Of a stretch of DNA of 64,000 nucleotides, positions 1 to 10,604 are shown in pieces. The first letter of the stretch is position 1; each line of letters starts with the position of its first letter. The notes below the pieces were generated by a model. The model worked only from the letters and a program-made list of their open reading frames with translations, was not told the DNA's origin and did no database searches. Location of the stretch: contig JAJEKV010000095.1 in assembly GCA_021234155.1 (NCBI GenBank), positions 348,501 through 412,500 on the forward strand. The letters run 5' to 3'. Made by a program: the position numbers and the translations under genes. This DNA is from Isoetes taiwanensis (lineage: Eukaryota > Streptophyta > Lycopodiopsida > Isoetales > Isoetaceae).

Positions 1-1380
1 AGGGTTCGTTTGCCTCAGGCCCTAGACTGCGGCCAAGCACAGAGATGCAAGGCCACATTCCTATTTCTGCAGGCCAAATCCTGGATACATGCATCTGTCA
101 TTTCTCTGTGAATGCACATAAATCCTTCGGTTTTCTTAAAATTTCCCTCCAACAAAAGGGAATCTTTTAGAAATAGAAAAGAAGTCGTCATTTTCAAAGG
201 ATATCTCTCTAAACCTAATTAAAAAGGAACATCTTGTTGAAGAATTGAAGCCCATTTAGCGGATCAAACGTACTCTTCACTTAATGTTGCATGAACATGC
301 ATACAAATGGAGTGGCAGCAACACGGATAATCTGAACATGGATGAGCCTCAAAGAAATCTTCTCCAATAAAGCCCAAAATCAAGCCGTGGATCCTCGAGT
401 GGGAACAAAACTTTGTTGAATCAGATGCATTTGACACGAGCAAAAATCTGCAGATGCAACTTATCCTCCAAAAGGCTGATATCTGCTGGAAACAACATTT
501 GCGGTTGTGCTCCATGTAAACGAGAGGCAATGACATTGAGCTTCACAACTGCACAAACAGAATATTACTGGGTATTTGTAAATTCTCAATTGAAGTTGCA
601 AAAGTATAGAAATCGGACAACATCTCGTCTGAATCCAATCTATATTTGTACATATACCTCTCTGTATTTGGCTGGCAGTCTATACCTCTCTGAACTTCAG
701 TCCGGAAACATCGATCTCTCCTTTATCAAAAGGAGAGGCTATCTAGTTAAAGAAATATTAATTCCTCGCTCTCAAAAGCAAAGCGTCTTCTAACTTACCT
801 CAAAATTGCAAACTGCAGCTTGATTTCGACTGTCAAATAAGTTTAAAACCCTCCAATCCAGGCAAAAATAAACCACCAACATTGTGCCTTTCCCTCTAAA
901 AGGCCTTTCTGAGTTGCCACGGCCGCCACACAAATGGGTCAAGATGCTTATTAAAAGCAATAAAAATATCAAAAGAAAATATCAAAGCATCACAGGAAAA
1001 ATCCTATAAGCACAGCTCTAGTTTACCGTCACAATTTTTGGATATGAATAATCGAGAGGGGAAGATATCTCATCAATACCGAATCCCTTACTGCAGACCA
1101 AGGTATTCTGACTCTTGAAGTGCCGCCCTGGGAAAACCCAAGAACAATTCGTTTTGGTTCCTTGTCCTCAACTAAATCATCAATTATAGCTTCTTTATCT
1201 CGTTGCTGCAGTTATCTCCTGATAGGAACCAAAGGCAGGTGCGCAGGCAAAAAGGGGAAACGCCATAGCCAAAAAAAGGAGAGAAAACCCCCGATAAAGA
1301 GCTATTCTTCTTCAGCGATGTTGGAGCGGCTTCCGCTCTCCTTCTTCCGACCTCTTCTTGGCGTCTCCTTGTATTGACCG
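1..1380 (-). other. Exon-like minus-strand sequence, 5' end of an unidentified gene
   Basis: Several short open stretches run on the minus strand. One (about 264-536) could be internal exon sequence. Another (about 1090-1190) reads through a segment containing RIVLGFSQGG, which resembles the nucleophile elbow (GFSQGG) of acyl-protein thioesterase/carboxylesterase proteins. It lacks an ATG in its own frame and would need splicing after the CTGCAG near 1215. A TATA-like box lies just upstream on the minus strand near 1400. I see a possible gene start reading left out of the window, but I cannot join the pieces into one convincing protein. The thioesterase resemblance rests on one motif only. 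Confidence 0.25.
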
Positions 1381-1395
1381 CAATTGCTGATCTCT

Positions 1396-1412
1396 GCCCT
1401 TTATATATAACC
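1396..1412 (-). promoter_or_regulatory. TATA-box-like promoter element
   Basis: On the minus strand the sequence reads TATATATAAAGGG directly upstream of the exon-like minus-strand sequence, about 20-30 bases from the first purine-rich leader. A plus-strand PPR gene lies to the right, so the 1.4-2.9 kb interval could be a divergent promoter region. This is inferred from sequence alone. Confidence 0.3.
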
Positions 1413-1630
1413 CCAAAGAAAGGGCTGGAAACTTCCAGAAAGTCGGATGAAAGCTTCACGCAGATACTCGAAAGTTCCAGAGGAAACTCCGTTCTTCCAA
1501 ATTTTTTTTATGCATACACGTATACAATGCAAACCATAATTTTCTATTGAATGCACCAACACCTAAGCTAGCCCCTTACCTTCCATATTACAATTATATA
1601 TTAGAGATATATATAACTGATAATATATAT

Positions 1631-1656
1631 ATATCTATCTATCTATCTATCTATTA
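1631..1656. repeat. (CTAT)n microsatellite next to (TA) tract
   Basis: Six or so CTAT units follow an (AT) run. The surrounding 1500-1680 is AT-rich and non-coding. Confidence 0.9.
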
Positions 1657-1684
1657 TCACTCATATATATACAATTATATGAGC

Positions 1685-1739
1685 TCTACCAACATGTTGG
1701 TAGAGATTGATCTCGGCCGTCCATCTCTGAGATGGACGG
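1685..1739. repeat. Two adjacent perfect palindromes
   Basis: The perfect palindrome TCTACCAACATGTTGGTAGA (1685-1704) is followed 12 bases later by an inverted repeat with 11-bp arms, CCGTCCATCTC (1717-1727) and GAGATGGACGG (1729-1739), separated by one base. The following 1740-1930 contains phrases such as CCGTTAGAT and GGCCATTGAT that recur in the repeats at 7.5-8.6 kb, so this is probably part of a mobile-element family. Confidence 0.7.
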
Positions 1740-2557
1740 TCCAGACGGTGCCACCTCGTAACACCCCAAGCAACCCCCTTTTGGTAGAGATTGAGGTGTC
1801 GTCATCCTGGCCGTCGAACATGTAAGATTGATGGCCCAGATTAAAAGCCCTTTTATTTGGGGCTTTTGTTCTAGACCGTTAGATTTGAGAATTTAATCTC
1901 GGCCATTGATAGGGAAAAAAAATCTCTTACGTTTACCCGAGGTGTATCCTAGCCTAGCCTGAAGCTTGAAAAAAATAGATTTTTTTTCGAATGTTTTTCG
2001 TGGCCAAGGCGTCCATGGTGATGTGGAACTGAAGCGCAAATCTGCTCCAAACGAATTCGAGATCGGCATTTCGGTGGTCGCCGCCCAGCTCCAAAGTTCA
2101 GGTTTGCATCGAATGTCTCTGTACGCTCCGATTTGTTTTTCAAAGCTTTGCTAATGATGTGGCATTGCTCTTCACAAGAACCAGCCGCAATAGCAGAGGT
2201 TCTGCAGCTGGATTATTCAGGCGTCCCTGCTCGAAGGCACCATTGTTACGATTGCTTCATTTCTCTGCGTAAGAATGCTTCTGCGTGGGATTGTAAGAAA
2301 GATCATGGCCTAGATTTTCGCTCTGTTCTTATTGTGCGTTTGGTTTCTGCAGTTGGGAAGGAAATGTTGATCAATGCATTGATCGTGTCAGAAAGCTTGT
2401 GGATAATTGCTTCGGCTTGCAGGGTTTTTTTTTTTTAAATGCAGTAGATGGAGGCACGATTTAAGTCTGTGTTCTATATTGATGGGGCAAGTCGACGTTG
2501 GCAAGAAATGCAAACTCGGTTTTACAGTTTCTCCATCTCCCAGGGTAAGAGAATTGC

Positions 2558-2900
2558 TTGAATCGCCCTGTTTCTAAGCGGAAATTCCTTAATCTTTTAG
2601 AAAAAGAAAGGGCATTTGTTTTATTGCAAGAAGCACTCCATCAACAGTCTCTTCATGAGGCTCTTCATGAGGCTCTTCAACGGCATGGAGTGCAGGTTAG
2701 ATTTCATTGTGTTTCACTTTGCCTCCACGCTAAATTATCTTTTGCATATGCTACTTTCTGTATCAACTGAAGATTGGAACATTGTTGCAGGATGTGAAGA
2801 TCCGTCAAACTGAGGATTATTTCGTTGTCTATTGCAAGCAAACGAGTGGCAGAAGATATTGCTTGAGCAAACTTGTGAAGACATTTGCTTTTATCAGACT
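2558..2900 (+). pseudogene. Possible upstream part of the PPR gene, frames broken
   Basis: Open stretches at 2558-2770 and 2782-3054 (other frames than the main PPR frame) precede the PPR gene. The first ends at a plausible splice donor, AG followed by GTTAGA near 2697. An in-frame TAA at about 2902 lies immediately before the PPR reading frame opens, so the N-terminal part must join by splicing or has been lost. I could not identify PPR motifs with certainty in these pieces. Confidence 0.25.
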
Positions 2901-2904
2901 AAAG

Positions 2905-4147
2905 GAAGTATGCCATTTTTGGTACGCTTATTTCTGGTTATGCTCAGAAAGGGCATCTAAAGGAAGCTTTGCTACTCTTTCAACACATGCCTCACCCAAA
3001 TGTGGTCTCTTACACTGCCCTGCTTTCAGCTTATGTTCAACAGGGACAACTTAGTGAAGCTCTCCACCTTTTCCAACAAATGCCACACCAGGATAATTTT
3101 TCATGGAATGTGATGGTTGCTGGATATGCCCAGCATGGACAGCTAAAACAATCTTTCCACCTATTTCAAAAAATGCCAAAACCTAATGTAATATCATGGA
3201 ACACAGTCATTTCTGGGTGCTGTCAGCATGGAGAGCTCAACAAAGCGAAAAAACTGTTTAAAATAATGCCAGTGAGGGATGTAATTTCATGGAACATTAT
3301 GCTTGCAGGTTATGCCAAGGCAGGATTTGTTGACGAGGCGCTTGAAGCTTTTAATCAAATGCCTATAAGGGATACTGTTTCGTGGAACACAGTGATTGCT
3401 GCTCATGCTCAACAGAAAGGTCCGAGCACTGCCCTTCAACTTTTACAGCAGATGCAACTAGCAGACATGAAGCCAGACAATTTTACATTAGCTTGCATTA
3501 TTGATGCATGTGCTGGCATTGCAGACCTTGCTAAAGGAGTGGAAGTACATACCTATATATTGGAACATGGATTCAGGATAGATACGGTTGTATGTAATGC
3601 ACTGGTGAATATGTATGGTAAATGTGGGAGCCTAAAAGATGCAAAATCTGTATTTGATAAAATGGCTCAAAAAAATACCACCACATGGAATATTATGATC
3701 ACAGCATATTCCCAACATGGACATGGGGCAGAAGCAGTCCAACTCTTTATCTCAATGGTCTCTAATGGTGTACTTGCTGATAGGGTTACGTTTCTTGGCG
3801 TTCTATCCGCCTGTGGCCATGTTGGTCTGGCTGATATTGGTTTTTTCTGTTTTATATCCATGAGGCAAGAGTATACTATCACCGCTGCAATGGACCATTT
3901 TACTTGCATTATTGACTCTTTGGGACGCGCTGGATGGCTGGATGAAGCAGAGGTATTTGTCAGTAGTATGCCCTTTGACCCCGATGCTGCCTGTTGGAGG
4001 GCCTTGCTTAGTTATTGCAGGCTTTATTATGATGTCTTTAAAGGAATTTGTGCTGCGTGCAACGCATTTGGAATTGACCCAGAAAATGCAGCCGCATACA
4101 TATCTCTATCAAACATCTGGGCTGTTGATATGGCTGTGTTTCCTTGA
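2905..4147 (+). CDS. Pentatricopeptide repeat (PPR) protein, PLS type, C-terminally truncated
   Basis: PPR proteins of this type bind organellar RNA and usually guide RNA editing or processing in chloroplasts or mitochondria. The frame is open from just after a TAA at about 2902 to TGA at 4145-4147, giving about 413 residues with no ATG until 2987. Successive repeat units are clear: VVSYTALLSAYVQQGQL, NFSWNVMVAGYAQHGQL, NVISWNTVISGCCQHGEL, DVISWNIMLAGYAKAGF and DTVSWNTVIAAHAQQ, then longer L-type units including NALVNMYGKCGSLKDA. The C-terminus reaches the start of the E motif (ENAAAYISLSNIWAVD) and then stops, so the rest of E, E+ and DYW is missing. The N-terminal start is uncertain. It could be a real short PPR gene or a pseudogene cut at both ends. 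The repeat assignments are firm; the state of the gene is inferred. Confidence 0.8.
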
Positions 4148-5370
4148 CATATTCAAGCTCATGTATCTTTCTTTTCTCCTACGGCATGACTCTGTCCTGT
4201 CTTGAGATTATGTCTTGTTTCAAATGCTTATCCAATATACTGAGGGCCTTTGGCATGAGCTTGAACAATTTTGCAGAAAGAATTGATTATTTGGACATGG
4301 AATATGCTCCAATTGAGTGAAGAAGGAATTGATTTACGGAAGATTTGAATTGTCAAAGTTGAAGAAAATTAATCCTTCATGGACTTTTCATATAATATGA
4401 ACAAAGAAAAGTCAAACGGGGATTTGAACTCGTTACACAGAGAGTATAATTATGTACAGGTAAAGAAATAGCATCTGGGGAGTTGATAATAGGAACAGAG
4501 GGCTTGAAAGCAGCCTGCAGGCCCTGGGAAAGTGGGGAGTGCTGATTGAACATGTCTGGGAAGATGAACAGTATAGAAGGCAGAGGAAGGCTAAGAGGAA
4601 CAGCAGCAGTGCAGTATGCTGGAGGGAAGAAATACCAACGATCAAATGAGACGAATGATAAGTTGGATTTAGTCAGAGAATGCAGAAATTCTACTAACTA
4701 AATCTCTTTGTTTTGGGCTGTTGGCTGGGACTGGAGTGGGGTAGGTAAAAAAATGGCATGGCAAGGTAGGATTCTGCTGATGGTTTTTCTTTCCTTTCTT
4801 TCCCCCTTGCCTGACCTCTAGCTCCAAGAGCCTGTGGTAAGAATGTACACTTACAACTAGCTAGGGAGTCTCATTTTAATGGCATTAACATTAATTTGCT
4901 GCATTTCTTTCAGGACACAAAAGAGTCATTAATGCAACAATCTGGGGATTAAAGGAGTATAACGAGGGTAATATGCATTCTCACGCATTGCATTCTCTTG
5001 CTTTATCCTCCTCCATTTATGTAGTGGATATCGTAGGATAACCCCAAAAGACATTCTAAGGTAATCCGAATGTAGCAGACTGAGCATGGTTGAGGAGGAT
5101 AAATTCTAATGGCAAAAGCAACGTCAAATCTTGATGCCTTCTGTAACTCTGAAGTAGTTTTGTATCATAAAAATAGGAGGTTGCAGTTGGTGATACGACC
5201 ATAATGGCAATTTGTCACAAGAGAGTGACAAGGTGTTTTAACTGTTTTGGGAAAACTTTTCGTCTATTCTGGCAGAAATCTTCAGCAATGAATAGCGGGA
5301 TGAATATGGTATTTGGACCTCCATCTTCGATCACCCAAGGGAGTCCCAAGGATTGAGATTGACATATGGA
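4148..5370. other. Non-coding stretch, nothing recognised
   Basis: No convincing coding region is present. A B-box-like string on the minus strand near 4420-4431 stands alone. The rest is ordinary AT-rich intergenic sequence. Confidence 0.5.
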
Positions 5371-5379
5371 GAACATATG

Positions 5380-5940
5380 GAGATTGACGACATGCTATGG
5401 AGAGTTTTAAGCAAAAATGAATCATCTGATACTGAAAATGCAGAATTTAGAACCCGTGTTCTAGCCCTCATGAGGAAGTTGGAGAGCTAAATATGGAACT
5501 ATAGATTTCCGCAAAGATTTTGAGGATTGGAAAATCCAAGAGAAAGAGGATCTTAGTAATGAGCCCAAAGAAAAGCATTGACATCAATATTTTCGTAGAG
5601 CAGAGGAAAAACTAAAGGAACAAGCAAGGTCTTCCAAGATGTTAAGCAACAAGTTATTAAGGCTTGGATGAAGAAGACTCAACAATAGACACAGTTCTGT
5701 AAACATTTTTTAAGGAATGGCTTCACATGGACCAAATTCTGCAGTTTGATGGCACGCCTAGACTCATCATTATTCGTTTTAGGGATGCAATAAAGATTGT
5801 CAAAAGGGCAGGAAGATATGGCTGAATGATGATCTCACTCCCATGCAGCAAGCTGAATTGCCAACATTATTGGAGAAGGTAAAAACTCATAAACTGAAGA
5901 GAAATAAGCTTACTTTCAAGGGTGGACGAGTTTGAATAAA
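5380..5940 (+). pseudogene. Degenerate coding remnant, unidentified (possibly LINE ORF1-like)
   Basis: Short plus-strand open pieces in shifting frames look like former coding sequence: a charged, possibly coiled stretch (SSDTENAEFRTRVLALMRKL) near 5420-5480, and a segment reading IWLNDDLTPMQQAEL followed by a lysine-rich run near 5815-5935. The second piece resembles what I recall of N-terminal proteins of plant non-LTR retroelements, but I cannot confirm it. Several stops interrupt it. Confidence 0.25.
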
Positions 5941-6179
5941 GCCATTGCGGTTGCAGCATAGGAAAGCGCTATCTGCAGTTACTGTGTATGTGTATGTTAC
6001 TGTGTATTGTGTATGGAATATTAATGCTTTTACTAATATGGCTATAATAAAAGCCAAGCCATATCATATTGACATTATGGAGACTCAGGAACACGAGACC
6101 GCTAGATTGAATGCTTATAAGTTGTCATTAAACAAGCTTATAAGTTCAGGTTTTTGCGATGCATTTGGATCCAAAACAT

Positions 6180-6530
6180 CAGGCTCTTTGGTCCATCACT
6201 TTATGATTTTTCAGAACTGCCAAGACTTCATCTGCAGATCCCCGCAAAATATCCTGAGGTTGAACCCCAAACTGCTGCTGTATAACTCAACAAGGCCTCC
6301 TGCAAACCCCTTTGCCGCTTGCTAGGTCTTTTAGCACCATTATCAGCAGGCTTTTCTTTCTCTTTAAGCTCCCTTTTTTTCTTTGTCTTGGCAAGATTTT
6401 CTTCGAGCTCCTGAGGCTTGCCATGGTAAACCCTATCACCAAAGCCTTTAGGATCGATCTTACCCCAAAGGCTTTCCGGTTCGCCAGATGCGCCATCTCT
6501 CCTCGGCTGCAGCTTTTTGACGCTAACAAA
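6180..6530 (-). pseudogene. BRR2: Fragment of BRR2 / U5 snRNP 200-kDa helicase gene (N-terminal region)
   Basis: BRR2 is the spliceosomal DExH helicase that unwinds U4/U6. On the minus strand, translation from about 6510 gives GEPESLWGKIDPKGFGDRV followed by a lysine-rich segment, matching the conserved N-terminal 'EPxxLWGKIDPxxFGDR' block of plant BRR2. After a one- or two-base frame slip near 6290 the other frame continues VIQQQFGVQPQDILRGSADE and VLAVLKN, the next conserved BRR2 block. Homology ends near 6180 and no helicase domain follows. It spans roughly 110 residues of a protein normally over 2,000 residues long. The frame slip and lack of neighbouring exons argue for a captured or relic fragment. 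Confidence 0.7.
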
Positions 6531-7160
6531 CCGTATTTATATTTTTCGTTATGCTCTTTTAAGTTTGTGACTCTGCTTACACTTCCTACTTCATTAGCTA
6601 AAGACAAAGAAAGAAAAATCACATGGAAATGTTGGTACCATCCACTCCCCGTACATGGGCATTCTTTCCCCATTTCTATGTATGATACGATTGAAAATTC
6701 TATTTCCTTAGTGTGTTTGATTATGTTCTTAAGCTGTTAGTTAGCTGTATAATACCATTAAATTTAGTTGTTTGATGCAGGCTGGGACATTCTTTGACAT
6801 GGCTTGGAATAATGCAAATACATGTCAACTAGGACTTGTGAGGCAAACGGTGGAGATGGCTCTCTTGAACGACCCCTTCTAGAGTAAGTGAGTCTCTGGT
6901 GTGAATGGTTGTGGTTGAGGGCTAATCTGGTGCACATATTTTTGTTAGTCTGATAAACATATGGCCATGTAGGAGATGCAGACAGCACCTTCGAAATGAA
7001 TAAACTTGGGGTTTATTGCAGGGTTCATAGAAAACCCGAAGCTGCATCTGAACGGATTCTTTTTGAAGGTACATGTAGGATTATGATACAAACGAATGGA
7101 TGTTAATGGTCCTGTGACTGACCTTGCAACTGGTCAGAAGGTATAATATCCCGTCCATTT

Positions 7161-7205
7161 GAGAAAGTAGCCATCAAGAAGATAAACGACATTTTTGAGC
7201 ATGTG
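7161..7205 (+). pseudogene. MAP kinase exon fragment (kinase subdomain II region)
   Basis: A 15-residue plus-strand stretch reads EKVAIKKINDIFEHV, which is the ATP-binding lysine segment (VAIKK) of plant MAP kinases followed by the INDIFEH sequence typical of the TDY class. It may be read as an exon end at 7202 before GTGTAT. Neither the glycine-rich loop upstream nor the ILREIKLL segment downstream could be found nearby. A tiny relic is the simplest reading. The match is short but very specific. Confidence 0.5.
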
Positions 7206-7299
7206 TATATTTTATGACAGAGACTATAAAACTATATGGCAATGTTTTTTACTACAAGAACTGATCTATTTAAGCCTAGATTTTTCTTTCCCATCTTCA

Positions 7300-7545
7300 T
7301 AACCCATAGCTCAAACACCCATTTATAGTACAAAGACTTGTATATATACACGTATTAGATGTGTGTTTTGTCATCCCATGCCCATGTTCATAGAGATTCA
7401 TCCCAGCCGTCCAATCACGAAATGAAAGGCCAGGATAATGCCACCTCATTGAGGTGCATGGATGGCCATGATGGGCATGCATGGGCATGCATGGGGGCAT
7501 GCACCACATCCCCAAACCGTTGGATCAAAAGGGGAGAATAAATCC
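7300..7545. repeat. Partial unit of the 7.5-8.6 kb repeat family, with CATGCA-rich core
   Basis: The phrase TGTGTGTTTTGTCATCCCAT (from about 7359) recurs at about 7934 and 8412, and GCATGGATGG... recurs at about 8510. Between 7455 and 7505 lies a run of GCATGCATGGG repeats containing several CATGCA (RY) motifs. Confidence 0.7.
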
Positions 7546-8530
7546 TAGCCCTTGATTTTTGTGAAGAAGGTGCAAGGAAGGTGCCAAAAAAAAAAAGTTG
7601 GTGCAGCAGATCTCAACCGTTAGATTAAAAGGTGAGCATAAATCCTAGCCATTAACTTTTTAATATTAAATTGAGTTTTTTCTTTTAAAGGAGGTGAGGT
7701 GGCACCCCATTAATAAAAAGGCACCCCATTAATAAAAAGGTAGTGGGGTGGCAAAGTATTTATGAACGGACTTTCAAGGAAGAGCTTCCTTCGCTTAATC
7801 GCCTTCAAGGAGTGAGCTTCTGGCAGAGAGGGCGGATGAAGGTGGAGCCCACGTTGGGATTCCTCTCGTCGAGACCTTTTGGTGAAGTGCTTTGGCACTA
7901 TTTTGTCGTGATTTGGAGCCAACGGATCGATGTGTGATTTTGTCATCCCATGGGTCATATTCATGAGATTGATCCTAGTTGGTCAAATGACAAAAATCAA
8001 GGGTTGTTATAATTCCAATCATGTGAATAAATCAAAATTTCTTTGATTTTGTGAAGAAGGCAGCGAAGGTGCCAAAAAAGTTGGCGGCAGCAGATCTCAA
8101 CCGCTAGATTAAGGTGAGCATAAATCCTGCCATTAACTTTTAATATTAAATTGAGTTTTTTTTTTAAAGGAGGTGAGGCACCCTCATTAATAAAAAGGCA
8201 CCCTCATTAATAAAAAGGTGAGTGAGGTGGCAAGAAAGTATTTATGAATGGACTTTCTGCGGAAGCTTCCTTTAATCGCCTTCGGCCGTCCCAAAAACTG
8301 GCAGCAGGGTCTGGATGAAGGTGGAGTTCTGGCCGCCGGATTCTCTCGCCGAGACCTTTCTAGGGGAGTGGTGCTTTGCAACTATTTTGTCGATTTGGAG
8401 CCAACGTGATCGATGTGTGATTTTGTCATCCCACGGGTCATATTCATAGAGATTGATCCTAGCCGCCAAATGACAAAATCGTTGGTTGTTATAATTCCAC
8501 CTCATGTGATGCATGGATGGGCACGATGTG
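7545..8530. repeat. Tandem repeat, two units of about 485 bp
   Basis: Unit 1 (about 7545-8030) and unit 2 (about 8035-8520) align throughout: GTGAAGAAGG at the start, AACCGTTAGATTAA or its variant, GGAGGTGAGG, and a doubled 19-bp element CACCCCATTAATAAAAAGG (7703-7721 and 7722-7740; variant pair at about 8180-8219), ending in GATCGATGTGTGATTTTGTC. Copies differ by small indels. Short open stretches inside are not credible genes. Confidence 0.85.
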
Positions 8531-8619
8531 CACATGCATACATATGCACATACATGCATGGGCCATGCACCATGCACATGGGCCGTTAGATGGGGGAAGG
8601 TGAAATCTGGATCGTTCAA

Positions 8620-9060
8620 ACTATAAGAGAGGAAGGTGACAAGAAGTTCCTATGCATGTGGTTAGGTGGCATACATGTGCATGCAAGCATTTATTGTAAT
8701 CATGAGGTGTTAGTTGAGGTGGCATGTGCATTTATTTGCCACCATATCTTATCTATATTTAATATATAGATTTTGAGGTGGCATTGTAATTAATTTATGC
8801 ATTTTTTGCCTTTTATATATGGAATATAAAAATCTTAATGTGAAACGTGGCAAGCCATATCTTGCTTTCTTTTCAAGTTTTCTTTCAAACTTTAACCATG
8901 AGGATGATGTAACTACAAGGCAACATTTTTTGCCTTTTATTATAGAAAAGGAACGTGGCAAAGCATGAGGACGAGCTTGATGTCATGTGAACTACGTGGC
9001 AACCTATTTGGTTTTCCTTCCAACACCTTTTTTTTTTCTTAAACTAAGGGCGCCTAGAAT
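8620..9060. other. AT-rich non-coding repeat-like sequence
   Basis: GTGGCA-type phrases recur (for example GAGGTGGCAT, ACGTGGCAA) with TGCCTTTTATATATGGAA and TTGCCTTTTATTATAGAAAA as a diverged pair near 8807 and 8931. No gene seen. Confidence 0.5.
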
Positions 9061-9420
9061 CTTTGGAAAATTATTCCTCTCCTTCTTCTCTACGAAGTTC
9101 TAGCTTCAAGACTCCATGAGCCGTCCCGCTAAAACTCTACAGACTAAGACTAGGGGAATCTTCATAGAGTCTAAAGCTAATCTAAGGAACCTTGGGAGAA
9201 TCTTTGGGAACATAGGGAATCTTATGAGAATCCCGGGTATTTTTAAGGAACCTTAGGGAATCTAAGGGGATATAGGGGAATCTTAAGGGAATCTAGGGAT
9301 TCTTAAACAAATTCATGTGAATCCCCAGAGAATAATGTGGAATCTTTTGTAGGATCTTAGGAAATCCAAGAGAAACTTTGTAGAATTTTAGGGAATCTAC
9401 GAGAAATGCACAGTGGATCT
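9050..9420. repeat. Degenerate short-unit array (GGGAATCTTA-like)
   Basis: More than fifteen imperfect copies of an 11-12 bp unit, such as AGGGAATCTTA, GGGGAATCTT, AGGGAATCTA and GAGAATCCC, follow each other with variable spacing. It is a decayed minisatellite without coding potential. Confidence 0.75.
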
Positions 9421-9740
9421 AGGGATGTTTTAGAATATTGGTTACCTTTTAATAGAATGTTGGCAAAACTTGGGTTATACTTTCTAATGCATATTCGACT
9501 TCATACACTCCCTCATGGTACAAATACTTGTATATCAGTATATATATATAATTATTAGGAGGGCTTCTAAAGCTTCTTTATATTCACCCCCTCAGATCTT
9601 GGCCGCTTCGGTTTGCTCCTTGCAATCTCGTCCGTTTGGACGGTGGCTCTAGAAGCTTCTGGTGGCCCTCTGGTGGCCCATCTCGACGCCCATTTGTTTG
9701 GGGATCTCCCAACTTTTACCCAAAATTTTTTTTTGCGTTA

Positions 9741-9810
9741 GGAGGGAATTGAACCCCCGACCCCTTCACTCCCCCACAAGGGGTTTGGGGGGAACCCCTT
9801 AACCAACTTT
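9741..9810 (-). repeat. tRNA/SINE-like sequence with pol III A and B boxes
   Basis: On the minus strand there is a B-box match, GGTTCAATTCC (plus-strand 9745-9755), and about 40 bases upstream an A-box-like TGGTTAAGGGG (plus-strand 9795-9805). The order and spacing fit a tRNA-derived promoter. The whole does not fold into an obvious intact tRNA with a 7-bp acceptor stem, so a SINE or relic tRNA is more likely than a functional tRNA gene. Confidence 0.35.
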
Positions 9811-9884
9811 CCACACTTCCATTCAGGAATGTAAATGTGCTTTTTCTTGTTAAGGTTACCTCCAACCCTAATAATTTAGAATAT

Positions 9885-10435
9885 CTAGGATGGTTCTAGA
9901 ATTTAGGGTTTGCACATATATCCCACATGCATAGATGCAAAAAGAGCCTTTTCAAGATATAAAGAGGCCATTCAGATGGGAATAAGCATTCTCGGTTTTG
10001 GCTAGAAAATTCTAGATTGGAGTTCTAGAATGCTCTAGGAAGATCTAGGATGTTCCAAAAATTATGGAATGTCTTCGAAAGTTCGGGGGTTTCGAACATA
10101 GAACCTTCTAGAACAATAAAAAGAAGTTGTAAAATTTTGTAAAAAGTAAAAAAAAAGTTGTTTAAATTTGAACCTTATTGTATGAAGAACCTATTCTAGA
10201 ATATAGAACCTTCTAGAACAAAAAAAAAGTTGTAAAATTTTGTAAAAAAAAAAAAAAGTTACGAATTTGAACCTTATTCTAGAAAAAAAACTATTCTAGA
10301 ATTTAGGGTTTGCACATATATCCCACATGCATAGATGCAAAAATAGCCTCTTTTTCAAAGATATAAAGAAGCTATCCGTGATGAGAATAAGCATTCTCGT
10401 TTTTGGGTGGGGGTTCTAGAACATAGAACCTTCTA
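9885..10435. repeat. Two direct repeats rich in TTCTAGAA
   Basis: A 120-bp block beginning TTCTAGAATTTAGGGTTTGC occurs at about 9895 and again at about 10297, each followed by CACATATATCCCACATGCAT and then GAATAAGCATTCTCG. The palindrome TTCTAGAA and near matches occur repeatedly around them. A-runs of 9-14 bases sit between the copies. No coding sequence. Confidence 0.75.
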
Positions 10436-10496
10436 AACATGCTAAAATTGGAACTTCTGTCAGAGGGAACATGCAATAGAGGACGATATTAAATTT

Positions 10497-10604
<108 letters not shown>

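Noticed and set aside
1843-1866. Hairpin (AAAAGCCC / GGGCTTTT) followed by CTAG, resembling a Helitron 3' end
   Set aside because: The loop is long, the arms are A/T-rich, only three bases separate hairpin and CTAG, and the sequence is unrelated to the three convincing ends.
4420-4431. B-box-like sequence on the minus strand
   Set aside because: No A box at a suitable distance and no tRNA fold; one short match is not enough.
8741-8772. AT-rich string ending in ATATAGA before T, resembling a Helitron 5' end on the minus strand
   Set aside because: No matching hairpin-CTAG end was found in the right orientation; AT-rich sequence matches this pattern easily.
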